A DNA stretch of 64,000 nt from an uncultured Flavobacteriales bacterium. GTDB taxonomy: Bacteria > Bacteroidota > Bacteroidia > Flavobacteriales_D > Sanyastnellaceae. The DNA lies in the NCBI GenBank assembly GCA_938085105.1, contig CALKGK010000018.1:1-64000 (forward strand), in the 5' to 3' direction. The translations under genes were made by a program, and so were the position numbers. Under the pieces are notes generated by a model that made no database searches, was not told where the DNA came from, and saw only the letters and a list, made by a program, of their open reading frames with translations. How positions within the stretch are numbered: position 1 is the first letter of the stretch; the number at the start of each line of letters is the position of its first letter. This document shows positions 9,101 through 15,991 of this stretch, in pieces.

Positions 9101-9760
9101 ATGAAAACACCTTTTTTACTACTTATCCTCGCTACCTTTTTAGGTCTTGGAGCACAAGCACAGAAGTTTGCATACATTGACAGCGATTACGTTTTGCAGC
9201 ACATGCCTGAATACGCGGAGGCGCAAACCAAGCTGAACGAGTATTCATCTCAATGGCAAACCGAAGTAGAGGAGAAGTACGAGTCCATTGCCCGTTTGGA
9301 AGCTGCTTACCGAGCTGAGAAGGTGTTGTTGACCGAGGAGATGAAAAAGCGAAGAGAAGCAGAGATTGCAGACAAACGCAGAGAAGCAGCAGAACTTCAG
9401 AAAAAGAAATTTGGGGTGGAAGGAGAGTTGTTCCAAAAAAGAGAGGAATTGATCCAACCCGTGCAAGATAAAATGTTTGATGCCATTAAGGAAGTAGCCA
9501 GAAATGGAAGCTATATGGTTATTTTTGACATCAAGAACAACAGCAACATGTTGTATTCGAACCCGAAGTACAATGTGAGCGATAAAGTAATTAAAGAGAT
9601 GGGCTTCACTCCGGGTGAAACCATCGAAGCGGAAGGCGGAAAAGATGACGCTGCCGGTAAAGGAAAAAGCGGATCGGGAGGTCGAGACGCAGGAAGCAAA
9701 ACAGGGAAAGCAGGAGGGACGCAACAAACCAGAACTCCCGGTAAACCTGGAGGAAAATAA
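9101..9760 (+). CDS. OmpH/Skp-family periplasmic chaperone with basic Gly-rich tail
   Basis: Periplasmic chaperone predicted to hold unfolded outer-membrane proteins for BamA. 219 aa: signal peptide (residues 1-20, MKTPF to AQAQ), then KFAYIDSDYVLQHMPEY, a long charged coiled coil (roughly 50-125), and VIFDIKNNSNMLYSNPKYNVS. The start is at ATG 9101 because the upstream frame gives no signal peptide. Unlike the second copy, it ends in about 40 residues rich in Gly, Lys, Ser and Arg, of unknown role and probably disordered. The neighbouring 9787-10278 gene is a shorter paralogue. Confidence 0.88.
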   Translation: MKTPFLLLILATFLGLGAQAQKFAYIDSDYVLQHMPEYAEAQTKLNEYSSQWQTEVEEKYESIARLEAAYRAEKVLLTEEMKKRREAEIADKRREAAELQKKKFGVEGELFQKREELIQPVQDKMFDAIKEVARNGSYMVIFDIKNNSNMLYSNPKYNVSDKVIKEMGFTPGETIEAEGGKDDAAGKGKSGSGGRDAGSKTGKAGGTQQTRTPGKPGGK

Positions 9761-9786
9761 TATAACCAACACAGAAAATTAAAACG

Positions 9787-10278
9787 ATGAAAAAGATACT
9801 CTTAATGGTGTTGTGCATAGCTGCTGGAATGAGCATGCACGCACAAAAGTTCGGACACATTTACTCAGATTCTCTTTTGATGGCGATGCCGGAAAAAGCA
9901 CAAGCTGAGGAACAACTCCGTACGCTCGCTAAGCAGTACCAAGATGCAATTGACAAGAAAGACGCCGAATTCAGTGCGAAGTACCAAGAATACATCGAAT
10001 TGGATGCTAATTATCCAGAAGTATTGCGCGCTGAAAAAGAGAAAGAATTGACCATGATGCAACAAGGTATGCAGGAGTTCGCTGTAACCATGCAGAACAA
10101 ATTGGAAGAGGAACGCGGGAAGTTGATGACTCCCGTTTATGAAAAAGCCAGAGTGGCCATTCAAAAGGTAGCAAAAGACAATGGCTATACCTATGTCTTT
10201 GACGCCAGCACGGGGGTAACCCTTTACGAAGGTGGTGATAACATCATCGGACTCGTAAAAAAACAACTCGGCATCTAA
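9787..10278 (+). CDS. OmpH/Skp-family periplasmic chaperone
   Basis: 163-aa paralogue of the preceding chaperone, with signal peptide (residues 1-19, ending SMHAQ) and then KFGHIYSDSLLMAMPE, a coiled-coil arm (about 35-115) and the C-terminal YTYVFDASTGVTLYEGGDNI that typifies OmpH in Bacteroidota. It lacks the basic tail of the first copy. It is presumably a jellyfish-like trimer that delivers barrel proteins to BamA. It is the last gene of the uppS-bamA unit: a strong terminator follows 25 bp after its stop. Confidence 0.9.
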   Translation: MKKILLMVLCIAAGMSMHAQKFGHIYSDSLLMAMPEKAQAEEQLRTLAKQYQDAIDKKDAEFSAKYQEYIELDANYPEVLRAEKEKELTMMQQGMQEFAVTMQNKLEEERGKLMTPVYEKARVAIQKVAKDNGYTYVFDASTGVTLYEGGDNIIGLVKKQLGI

Positions 10279-10303
10279 TACTCCGAAGAAAATAATACTT
10301 TTG

Positions 10304-10331
10304 AAAGGACTGCTTTGGCGGTCCTTTTTTT
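10304..10331 (+). terminator. Terminator hairpin abutting the murI start codon
   Basis: Stem AAAGGACTGC (10304-10313) with GCGGTCCTTT (10318-10327), one G-T pair, loop TTTG, followed by T to 10331. The murI ATG begins at 10332, the very next base. It ends the bamA-ompH transcript and leaves murI with no room for an independent ribosome-binding region downstream of the hairpin. Confidence 0.85.
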
Positions 10332-11141
10332 ATGATGAACAATGCACCAATAGGCATATTCGACTCCGGAATTGGCGGAATGACGGTGGCCAAGATGATT
10401 CAAAAAAGACTCCCCAACGAGTCCATGATTTATTTTGGCGACACGGCGCACCTCCCCTATGGAGACAAATCCCCTTCCAGTATTCGTCACTACGCGGCGA
10501 GAATCACGGCTTGGTTGATTGAACACCGGGTAAAGGCGATCGTCATTGCATGCAATACCGCTTCGTCCCACGCTTTTGATACCGTGAGGGACATCTGTGG
10601 TCCACACATTCCAGTGATCAACGTCATCGATCCTGTGGTGGAACACGTTGCAGGCCTCATGAAGGAAGGAAAAGTGGGCGTGATTGGAACCAAAGGTACC
10701 ATTGAATCCAAGGTCTATCCGCGACGATTAAAGAAGGCGAACTCGAAACTTCAAGTCGTTAGTCAGTCCACTCCTTTGCTTGCACCCATGATTGAGGAAG
10801 GGTTTTTCAATAACAACATCTCCAAATCTGTTATTGCCTCTTACTTGCAGAAGAAATCTTTTGAAGGAGTGAAAGCGCTGATTCTGGGATGCACCCATTA
10901 TCCTTTGATTCAAAGAGAGATCAAGGCGCACTATACCAGCGATGTGAAGGTGATTGATTCTGCAAAGGTGGTTGCAGATGACTGTGCGGCTTTGCTGGAA
11001 GAGAAAGGTTTGCTGGCCGATAAAAACGCGCAAGCTGAATACCGCTTCTATGTTTCTGATTATACCGAAAGCTTCAAAAGGAGCACACGCCTCTTTTTTA
11101 AGCGAAGCACCGATCTTTCGGAAGCACGAATTTGGGATTAA
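10332..11141 (+). CDS. murI: Glutamate racemase
   Basis: Interconverts L- and D-glutamate to supply D-Glu for peptidoglycan. 269 aa. The N-terminal IGIFDSGIGGMTV (Asp11 region) and both catalytic cysteines are visible: Cys74 in ACNTASSH and Cys187 in GCTHYP. Start could be either of two adjacent ATGs (10332 or 10335); both lie at the end of the T tract of the upstream terminator hairpin, which is unusual. The gene is convergent with the gamma-carbonic anhydrase gene, only 9 bp away. Confidence 0.96.
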   Translation: MMNNAPIGIFDSGIGGMTVAKMIQKRLPNESMIYFGDTAHLPYGDKSPSSIRHYAARITAWLIEHRVKAIVIACNTASSHAFDTVRDICGPHIPVINVIDPVVEHVAGLMKEGKVGVIGTKGTIESKVYPRRLKKANSKLQVVSQSTPLLAPMIEEGFFNNNISKSVIASYLQKKSFEGVKALILGCTHYPLIQREIKAHYTSDVKVIDSAKVVADDCAALLEEKGLLADKNAQAEYRFYVSDYTESFKRSTRLFFKRSTDLSEARIWD

Positions 11142-11150
11142 ATCCAAACA

Positions 11151-11693
11151 CTATTCTTCGCTTCCTTCCTTGGCCCAAGAAGCATAACGGCGATAGTTCT
11201 GCGAAATACGCTGCACGTCGCCCGCAAAGAGCTCTGGAGACACTTTCTTCACCAAACGGGCAGGAACTCCCGCAAAAATACTCCCCGCAGGAACTCTGGT
11301 ACCTTCTAGAACGACTGCGCCAGCGGCGATAACACTTCCGCTTTCGATGTGGACTTGATCCATCACAATGGCGCCCATCCCTATCAGCACATCATCTTCA
11401 ACAGTACACCCGTGCACAATGGCATTGTGTCCAACAGAAACACGGTTGCCTAGTGTGGTTTTGGTTTTTTCGAAAGTACAATGAACGACTGCTCCATCTT
11501 GGATGTTCACTTCATCGCCAAACACAATGCTGTTCACATCACCTCGCACCACCGCGTTGTACCAAATGCTGCAACCTTCCCCAGTTTTCACATCACCTAC
11601 AATGGTGGCGTTAGGTGCTACCCAATTGTTTTCTCCCAACTGAGGTGATTTGCCTTTGATGGGGTGAATGAGGGGAGATGTTCGCTGAATCAT
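11151..11693 (-). CDS. Gamma-class carbonic anhydrase-like hexapeptide protein
   Basis: 180-aa left-handed beta-helix protein of the YrdA/PaaY/CamH group. Hexapeptide repeats run through residues 20-150, and the three histidines expected to bind a metal at the trimer interface are present (His71 in VVHCTF, His89 in VGHNA and His94 in IVHGC). Whether it hydrates CO2 or has another activity cannot be decided; many family members are annotated only by fold. It begins 3 bp after the stop of the N-acetyltransferase gene, so the two form one unit. Confidence 0.85.
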   Translation of the reverse strand: MIQRTSPLIHPIKGKSPQLGENNWVAPNATIVGDVKTGEGCSIWYNAVVRGDVNSIVFGDEVNIQDGAVVHCTFEKTKTTLGNRVSVGHNAIVHGCTVEDDVLIGMGAIVMDQVHIESGSVIAAGAVVLEGTRVPAGSIFAGVPARLVKKVSPELFAGDVQRISQNYRRYASWAKEGSEE

Positions 11694-11696
11694 GGT

Positions 11697-12539
11697 TTAT
11701 CTTTTGCCCGAAGATAAGCGGGCAGCGTCACTTTCGGTAATACTTAGATTGAAATGATGAAGTAAAATGTTTTGAAACTCCTTTGGAGTGGCCAAAGTTT
11801 GAATGCGTTTTTCGCTTGCTTTGGATAAAATGAGTTTGTTTTTAGAGATGCTCACCCGACCGTCTTTCGCACGGATGGAGGTGAGCAAACCCTTTACGAA
11901 CGGCGAAAATTCCGATGATTGGTGGTATCCAAACATGCCAAAGAAATCTTCAATGACTTTTGCTTCAGTTGTGAAGGTGTACAGTGTTTTGAACTTGCTT
12001 TTCATTCCTTCATTTTCACTTTGGAAAGACACTACCCCAAAGCTCCCGTTCAATTCGATTTGATAAGCCTCATGGTCCTCATAGTGAATGCATGATATGC
12101 CGTCAGTAAGAGGGAGGGCTTGGGCAGCAAATTTTCCGAATCCCACATCTACAAGGTGCTGCTGATCGTTTACTTGCACCAACAGCGCAAGGTGGTCGTA
12201 TTCCCTACCCAGTCGGCCATTTTGATCCATCACTTGTGCTGAAATGAGTTGCACTCGATATCCTAGGTGTTTGAGAAAAGAAGCGAACAAATGATTGAGT
12301 TCATAACAAAACCCGCCTCTACCGTCGTGCAAGATCTTCTTTCGAAGTACCGGCAAGCTCAAATCCAATGGATTCCCCAATTGAATGTCTAAATTTTCAA
12401 AAGGAATGTTCGTTTGATGTGCCTTAATGAGCGCATTCAGTTGATCTAAGGAAGGTTTCCCTTTTGGCTTGTAGCCCAAACGTTCAAAATACAGTTGATT
12501 CCAAGTTTGGATCAAATGCGCAGGAGCATTTATAGTCAC
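11697..12539 (-). CDS. nat: Arylamine N-acetyltransferase
   Basis: Transfers acyl groups from acyl-CoA to arylamines or hydrazines. 280 aa, the usual size. The catalytic triad is visible: Cys78 in RGGFCYELN, His116 in YDHLALLV and Asp131 in LVDVGFG. The N-terminal YFERLGY and IPFENLDI segments are also typical. It lies directly upstream of the gamma-carbonic anhydrase gene with a 3-bp gap. The physiological substrate is not apparent from context. Confidence 0.92.
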   Translation of the reverse strand: MTINAPAHLIQTWNQLYFERLGYKPKGKPSLDQLNALIKAHQTNIPFENLDIQLGNPLDLSLPVLRKKILHDGRGGFCYELNHLFASFLKHLGYRVQLISAQVMDQNGRLGREYDHLALLVQVNDQQHLVDVGFGKFAAQALPLTDGISCIHYEDHEAYQIELNGSFGVVSFQSENEGMKSKFKTLYTFTTEAKVIEDFFGMFGYHQSSEFSPFVKGLLTSIRAKDGRVSISKNKLILSKASEKRIQTLATPKEFQNILLHHFNLSITESDAARLSSGKR

Positions 12540-12638
12540 GGCGGTTATTTTTCAGTAACTAAAAGACAATCTAAATCTAAATTCGTTGCCTCTTCTGCGT
12601 AAAAAAAAAGTTAATTCGACGGAATGATGAGATCAATC

Positions 12639-13913
12639 TCATTTTTCAAGCGGCTTGAGCGCTTTTTGAAGTTGTTGAGAGATGAGCAGGCTCAAGATGG
12701 TATAAGCGGTGAAAATGAAGAAGCCCAATTGCAATTTCGAGTTGTTGGTGGTGAATACTTCAAGGCTACCACTGTTGTTTTCAAGTTGAGTGAGTTGTGA
12801 ATTGATCACCCCTCCAAACCCCAAATAAGCCATGAATAAAGCCAGCACCATCACATCAGCCATGGACCATTTCCCCGATTTAAAAATAAAGAACTGAGAC
12901 ACCCTTCCTCGCGGAACTTCACCTCGAAATTGTGCTAAAGCACTCAAGGAGAGTTTCACAAGAGGGAAGATGATGCTGAACATCCCAATCAATAGGGCAA
13001 CGAGTACAAGGGCAGGATCGCCTTTCTCCACCAAAAGGACAATGACGTTCAAGATGCTTTTGCTTTGAAAGAAGACGATTTGGTTTTCAAAAAGCACTTC
13101 TTCGCCCATCAAAAGAAATTCAAAGTGACTGATGGTGGCTTCGATATCGATCATGGGCAAAGAGATTCCTCCAAACAAGAGCAAACACGCGCTCACAGAA
13201 TACAAGGCCAACTCCCCCCGCAAAGCTCCAGGAACAATGCAAGCGCCAAAGGCAATCAATACAGCGATGAACAGCAAAGTACTGATCTTCGCCGCTATGT
13301 TTTTCTCGAATTCATGAAGTTGAAGAATGCGGTTCAATGCTTCGTCTGCCGATGATACCTGATACTTGTCGATGATGCGCTGCTGCAGGGTGTAATCCAT
13401 CGTGCCAATCGTTTCATCGGCGAATTCATTGATCTTTTTGATGATGAGCGACTTCAGTTCCTCTTTGTTCTTGGGGTCGTTCAAGGCGTGAATGATGGTT
13501 AGAGAGAACTCCGGAATGCGAGCGCGGATCTTATCGAAGGGAACCACAAAGTCGGAAACCGTTTGTCGAAAGAAACCCTTGATCCCTTCTTTTTTGTTTT
13601 CTTCCTTCAAGAGCACTTCCGCCTGATTGATGACTTCACGAAGGATTTTTTCGGTCCTCTTTTGAAGTTCTTTTTCATTCTCTGGCGTAACTTCAAAGGC
13701 ATTGACTTTCTCGGTGATGATTTGTGCTGCAATGGTTTTCCACTCATCCACATTGAACAGCCCATATTTAATGTGCTGAAGTTCCACTTTTTCCACCTTC
13801 AGTACACGGGTTCTTTCTTGAATGAAATACAACTGGAAGATGCAGAAGCCCATGATGATCAACAAAGCCGTTGCCAGTGCCGTTCGGATATAGACTTCCC
13901 AAGAATGTTTCAT
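12639..13913 (-). CDS. Inner-membrane protein with PqiA domain
   Basis: 424-aa membrane protein. An N-terminal transmembrane helix (about 10-28) is followed by a periplasmic or cytoplasmic helical region of about 180 residues, then about five transmembrane segments (around 213-235, 240-258, 297-320, 343-365 and 385-408). The late segment FIFKSGKWSMADVMVLALFMAYLGF is the hallmark of paraquat-inducible protein A. PqiA proteins work with MCE proteins in lipid transport between membranes in proteobacteria; no MCE gene is adjacent here. The long extra N-terminal region is not part of classical PqiA. A palindrome (ATGAGAT/ATCTCAT, 12627-12642) overlaps the stop codon. Confidence 0.75.
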   Translation of the reverse strand: MKHSWEVYIRTALATALLIIMGFCIFQLYFIQERTRVLKVEKVELQHIKYGLFNVDEWKTIAAQIITEKVNAFEVTPENEKELQKRTEKILREVINQAEVLLKEENKKEGIKGFFRQTVSDFVVPFDKIRARIPEFSLTIIHALNDPKNKEELKSLIIKKINEFADETIGTMDYTLQQRIIDKYQVSSADEALNRILQLHEFEKNIAAKISTLLFIAVLIAFGACIVPGALRGELALYSVSACLLLFGGISLPMIDIEATISHFEFLLMGEEVLFENQIVFFQSKSILNVIVLLVEKGDPALVLVALLIGMFSIIFPLVKLSLSALAQFRGEVPRGRVSQFFIFKSGKWSMADVMVLALFMAYLGFGGVINSQLTQLENNSGSLEVFTTNNSKLQLGFFIFTAYTILSLLISQQLQKALKPLEK

Positions 13914-14089
13914 GGGATAATGATACTAAAAATGAGATTCTCTTCGGGCATAAGTTGAGTTTTACCTTTCTGAGGAGAGTTTTGTTTTCGAAGCATTCCG
14001 ATCCAAAGAATCATTGGGTTGCACCAATGACTCATTGTTCTTCTGCTCTGTGTTCCCTTTTTTGAAAATTTGAACAAAACTTAAAAACG

Positions 14090-14671
14090 ATGAAAACGAA
14101 ATTATTTTGTTTGGGAATCTTGGCCGTGAGCATGCTCTTGGGGTCTTGCAAGAAGGAGGAAGAAGAAAGCCGAGGTTCGGTTGGTGGAAGCGGAAGTGGC
14201 CTTTATGGGGTCATTACTACTCCTGAAGGTTGCAGCTTTGATATTACTTACCCCGATGGAACCACGGAAACGAGAACCGGAACTTCATTGTCGGGATGGA
14301 GTGGTGGACAGCTCCTCAACTTAAATTTCTTCCGTCAATTGAGCATTTACGACGGACAAGACAGTTGGTTTCTACGCTTCAGCATGCCTCAAGGCACCGA
14401 TTGGGAAAGCGAAGTTTTGGGAACGCATGATTTGTATTCCATTCCTTTCTTGCTCCAGTGGTCTCAAGACATGGACGAAACCATTGTAGAATTCTACTCT
14501 CCGGGGAACGATGACATTGAAGGAAACAGCTATGGAACCGTTGAACTTGTCCCTAATATTCAAGTGGCTGGAGAGACCTACGACCTCTGGGGAACCGTTG
14601 ATGCAAGCTTCACTGTTTATGGACAAACCACCACGGTTTCAGGGGTGTTTTGGGCGGAAGAGATTGATTAA
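14090..14671 (+). CDS. Putative lipoprotein of unknown function
   Basis: 193-aa protein I do not recognise. Residues 1-20 form a lipoprotein signal (LLGSC, Cys20), followed by KKEEEES and a Gly-Ser linker. The remainder is beta-rich, with a GCSFDITYPDGTTETRTG segment and a C-terminal DLWGTVDASFTVYGQTTTVSGVFWAEEID. It may be a small surface or periplasmic lipoprotein. It is divergent from the PqiA-like gene; the 176-bp gap 13914-14089 must hold the promoters. It ends just upstream of the cysteine attenuator region but is probably separate from it, as a promoter candidate follows its stop. Confidence 0.7.
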   Translation: MKTKLFCLGILAVSMLLGSCKKEEEESRGSVGGSGSGLYGVITTPEGCSFDITYPDGTTETRTGTSLSGWSGGQLLNLNFFRQLSIYDGQDSWFLRFSMPQGTDWESEVLGTHDLYSIPFLLQWSQDMDETIVEFYSPGNDDIEGNSYGTVELVPNIQVAGETYDLWGTVDASFTVYGQTTTVSGVFWAEEID

Positions 14672-14694
14672 TATGAAGTTAATTACTCTATAGT

Positions 14695-14727
14695 TTTGGT
14701 GGAGTAAAAAGAATGACGTATTATTGC
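14695..14727 (+). promoter_or_regulatory. Candidate promoter of the cysteine attenuator-operon
   Basis: TTTG at 14695-14698 and TATTATTGC at 14719-14727 (one mismatch to TAnnTTTGC) are separated by 20 bp, the spacing of the Bacteroidota -33/-7 promoter. Transcription would start at about 14731-14735, at or next to the ATG of the first leader peptide. The first leader may therefore be translated from a leaderless or nearly leaderless transcript. Confidence 0.5.
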
Positions 14728-14730
14728 ACT

Positions 14731-14781
14731 ATGAATACGAATTTTAATACATGCTGCTGTTGTCTTCCCTCGATGAGGTAA
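14731..14781 (+). CDS. Cysteine leader peptide 1 (16 aa, CCCC)
   Basis: Short reading frame encoding MNTNFNTCCCCLPSMR, with four consecutive Cys codons (TGC TGC TGT TGT, 14752-14763) and stop TAA at 14779-14781. Four cysteines in a row in a 16-codon frame directly ahead of a terminator and a cysteine-synthesis operon is the pattern of an attenuator leader. No Shine-Dalgarno is visible. It resembles leader 2: both begin Met-Asn-Thr, have Phe at position 5 and start their Cys run at residue 8. The peptide itself probably has no function beyond sensing Cys-tRNA supply through ribosome speed. Confidence 0.75.
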   Translation: MNTNFNTCCCCLPSMR

Positions 14782-14830
14782 GCGCCTGTGTGTATTCTAC
14801 AAATAATTGCACTAAGCCCTACCTCTAATC
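14772..14830 (+). promoter_or_regulatory. Predicted antiterminator pairing, attenuator 1
   Basis: GAGGTA (14775-14780) is complementary to TACCTC (14820-14825), and GAT (14772-14774) to ATC (14828-14830) after a 2-nt bulge, giving 9 bp. The downstream partner includes the loop-proximal half of the terminator 5' arm, so the two structures compete. The core upstream strand starts 11 nt after the last Cys codon and overlaps the leader stop codon. A ribosome stalled on Cys codons would leave it free; one at the stop would cover it. Confidence 0.55.
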
Positions 14831-14846
14831 AAGGTGGGGCTTTTTT
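14814..14846 (+). terminator. Attenuator terminator 1
   Basis: Eleven-bp stem AAGCCCTACCT (14814-14824) with AGGTGGGGCTT (14832-14842), one T-G pair, 7-nt loop, followed by six T (14841-14846). It sits 33 bp past the leader 1 stop and well before any structural gene, so it is a premature terminator. Confidence 0.85.
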
Positions 14847-14878
14847 ATTTTGGTTAATTATACATTGATTATTAAACG

Positions 14879-14947
14879 ATGAACACTTCTTTTTTCTCTT
14901 GTTGTCCATGTTGTTGTCTTACTAAACTGGTGAGAAGGGAAAACTAA
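14879..14947 (+). CDS. Cysteine leader peptide 2 (22 aa, CCPCCC)
   Basis: Second short reading frame, beginning MNTSFFSCCPCCC and then LTKLVRREN, with five Cys codons among six (TGT at 14900-14905 and 14909-14917) and stop TAA at 14945-14947. It is preceded by an A/T-rich stretch (ATTAAACG), the usual start context in Bacteroidota. The same layout as leader 1 points to a duplication of the sensor module. I see no separate promoter between terminator 1 and this frame, so both leaders probably lie on one transcript. Confidence 0.75.
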   Translation: MNTSFFSCCPCCCLTKLVRREN

Positions 14948-14984
14948 TGCTTGTTTATTAACAAAGATCAGGGCTCTTCTTCAC
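14930..14984 (+). promoter_or_regulatory. Predicted antiterminator pairing, attenuator 2
   Basis: GTGAGAAGGG (14930-14939) can pair with CTCTTCTTCAC (14974-14984), ten pairs with one G-T and one bulged T. The partner includes the upper three bases of the terminator 2 stem (14974-14976), so pairing would open that terminator. The upstream strand starts 12 nt after the last Cys codon and ends 5 nt before the leader stop, matching the geometry of attenuator 1. Confidence 0.55.
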
Positions 14985-15001
14985 AGTTGAGCCCTTTTTT
15001 T
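14970..15001 (+). terminator. Attenuator terminator 2
   Basis: Stem AGGGCTC (14970-14976) with GAGCCCT (14989-14995), 12-nt loop, followed by seven T (14995-15001). It lies 22 bp past the leader 2 stop and 34 bp before the cysteine synthase ATG, so any transcript reaching the operon must pass it. Confidence 0.85.
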
Positions 15002-15035
15002 ATCCTCGAAAATTGAATTACGAAAACATACACTC

Positions 15036-15989
15036 ATGACCATTCAACAAAACTTTAAACAAGAAGAGCAATTCGCACTCCTACAATCGCTCGAAGAGTT
15101 GTCTTATTATGTAGGCAATACCCCGCTGTACCCCATCAAGAACATGCACACGAACACAAAAGTGAAGGTGTTTGCTAAGTTGGAATGGCAGCAGTTTGGC
15201 GGAAGTGTGAAAGCCCGTCCTGCCTTCAACATCATCTGGAATGCGGTAAAGGAAGGCAAGCTGAACAAGGAAAACCGACTTTTGGACGCCAGTTCGGGAA
15301 ATACCGGAATCGCCTACGCTGTATTTGCCGCTGCGGCCGGAATTCCACTTACCCTTTGCGTACCAGAGAATGCCTCCAAAGAACGAAAGCACTTGCTCAA
15401 AGCGCTAGGCGCAGAAGTCATCTATACCAGTCCTTTCGAAGGAACGGATGGAGCGCAGCGGGTAGCGAAGGACATGTACAGCGCAAACCCAGAGCTCTAT
15501 TTTTACGCCGATCAGTACAACAATCCTTGGAACTGGCAGGCTCATTTCAATGGAACGGCGCAAGAGATTATTGAGCAAACCGAAGGAAAGGTGAGTCACT
15601 TCATCGCCGGATTGGGAACTACAGGAACCTTCACAGGAACTGGGCGAGCGCTCAAGGAATACAATGCTGAAATTCAAGTCATTTCCCTGCAACCCGAAAG
15701 CGCCTTGCACGGTTTGGAAGGTTGGAAGCATCTGGAAACGGCCAAAGTACCGGGGATTTATGATGCTCAACTCGCCGATCTAGAGCGGAGCATTGATAGT
15801 GAAAAAGCTTTTGAGATTTTGGAGCGGGCTGCCCGTTTGGAAGGACTCGCGATTTCTCCTTCGGCAGCGGCCAATTTAGCTGGAGCACTTGAATTAGCGG
15901 AGGAGCTAGAAGAAGCGGTGATTGTTACGGTGCTGGCCGACGATCAATCGAAGTATATGGACATCATTGCTCAACATTCCAAGGTGTAA
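15036..15989 (+). CDS. cysM: CysM-like cysteine synthase (PLP-dependent)
   Basis: Fold-type II PLP enzyme of 317 aa, predicted to form a cysteine from an activated serine (O-acetyl- or O-phosphoserine) and a sulfur donor, probably the carrier-protein thiocarboxylate encoded two genes downstream. Lys59 in GGSVKARPA is the PLP Schiff-base lysine, DASSGNTG (84-91) binds substrate, and GLGTTGTFTGTG binds the PLP phosphate. The SVKxRPA form is CysM-type rather than CysK-type. Aligned from memory, the Arg that gives mycobacterial CysM its O-phosphoserine preference (Arg220) falls on Lys in GWKHLE, keeping the charge. First gene of a four-gene operon (2-bp gap to the next), preceded by two cysteine attenuators. 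Confidence 0.88.
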   Translation: MTIQQNFKQEEQFALLQSLEELSYYVGNTPLYPIKNMHTNTKVKVFAKLEWQQFGGSVKARPAFNIIWNAVKEGKLNKENRLLDASSGNTGIAYAVFAAAAGIPLTLCVPENASKERKHLLKALGAEVIYTSPFEGTDGAQRVAKDMYSANPELYFYADQYNNPWNWQAHFNGTAQEIIEQTEGKVSHFIAGLGTTGTFTGTGRALKEYNAEIQVISLQPESALHGLEGWKHLETAKVPGIYDAQLADLERSIDSEKAFEILERAARLEGLAISPSAAANLAGALELAEELEEAVIVTVLADDQSKYMDIIAQHSKV

Positions 15990-15991
15990 TT

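Noticed and set aside
12600-12645. Terminator after the PqiA-like gene
   Set aside because: The palindrome overlaps the stop codon and is separated from the T run by about 17 nt, unlike a normal intrinsic terminator.
14848-14878. Separate promoter for the second Cys leader
   Set aside because: TTTG at 14849 has no TAnnTTTG at the right spacing (TACATTGA is only 8 bp away), so I treat both leaders as one transcript.
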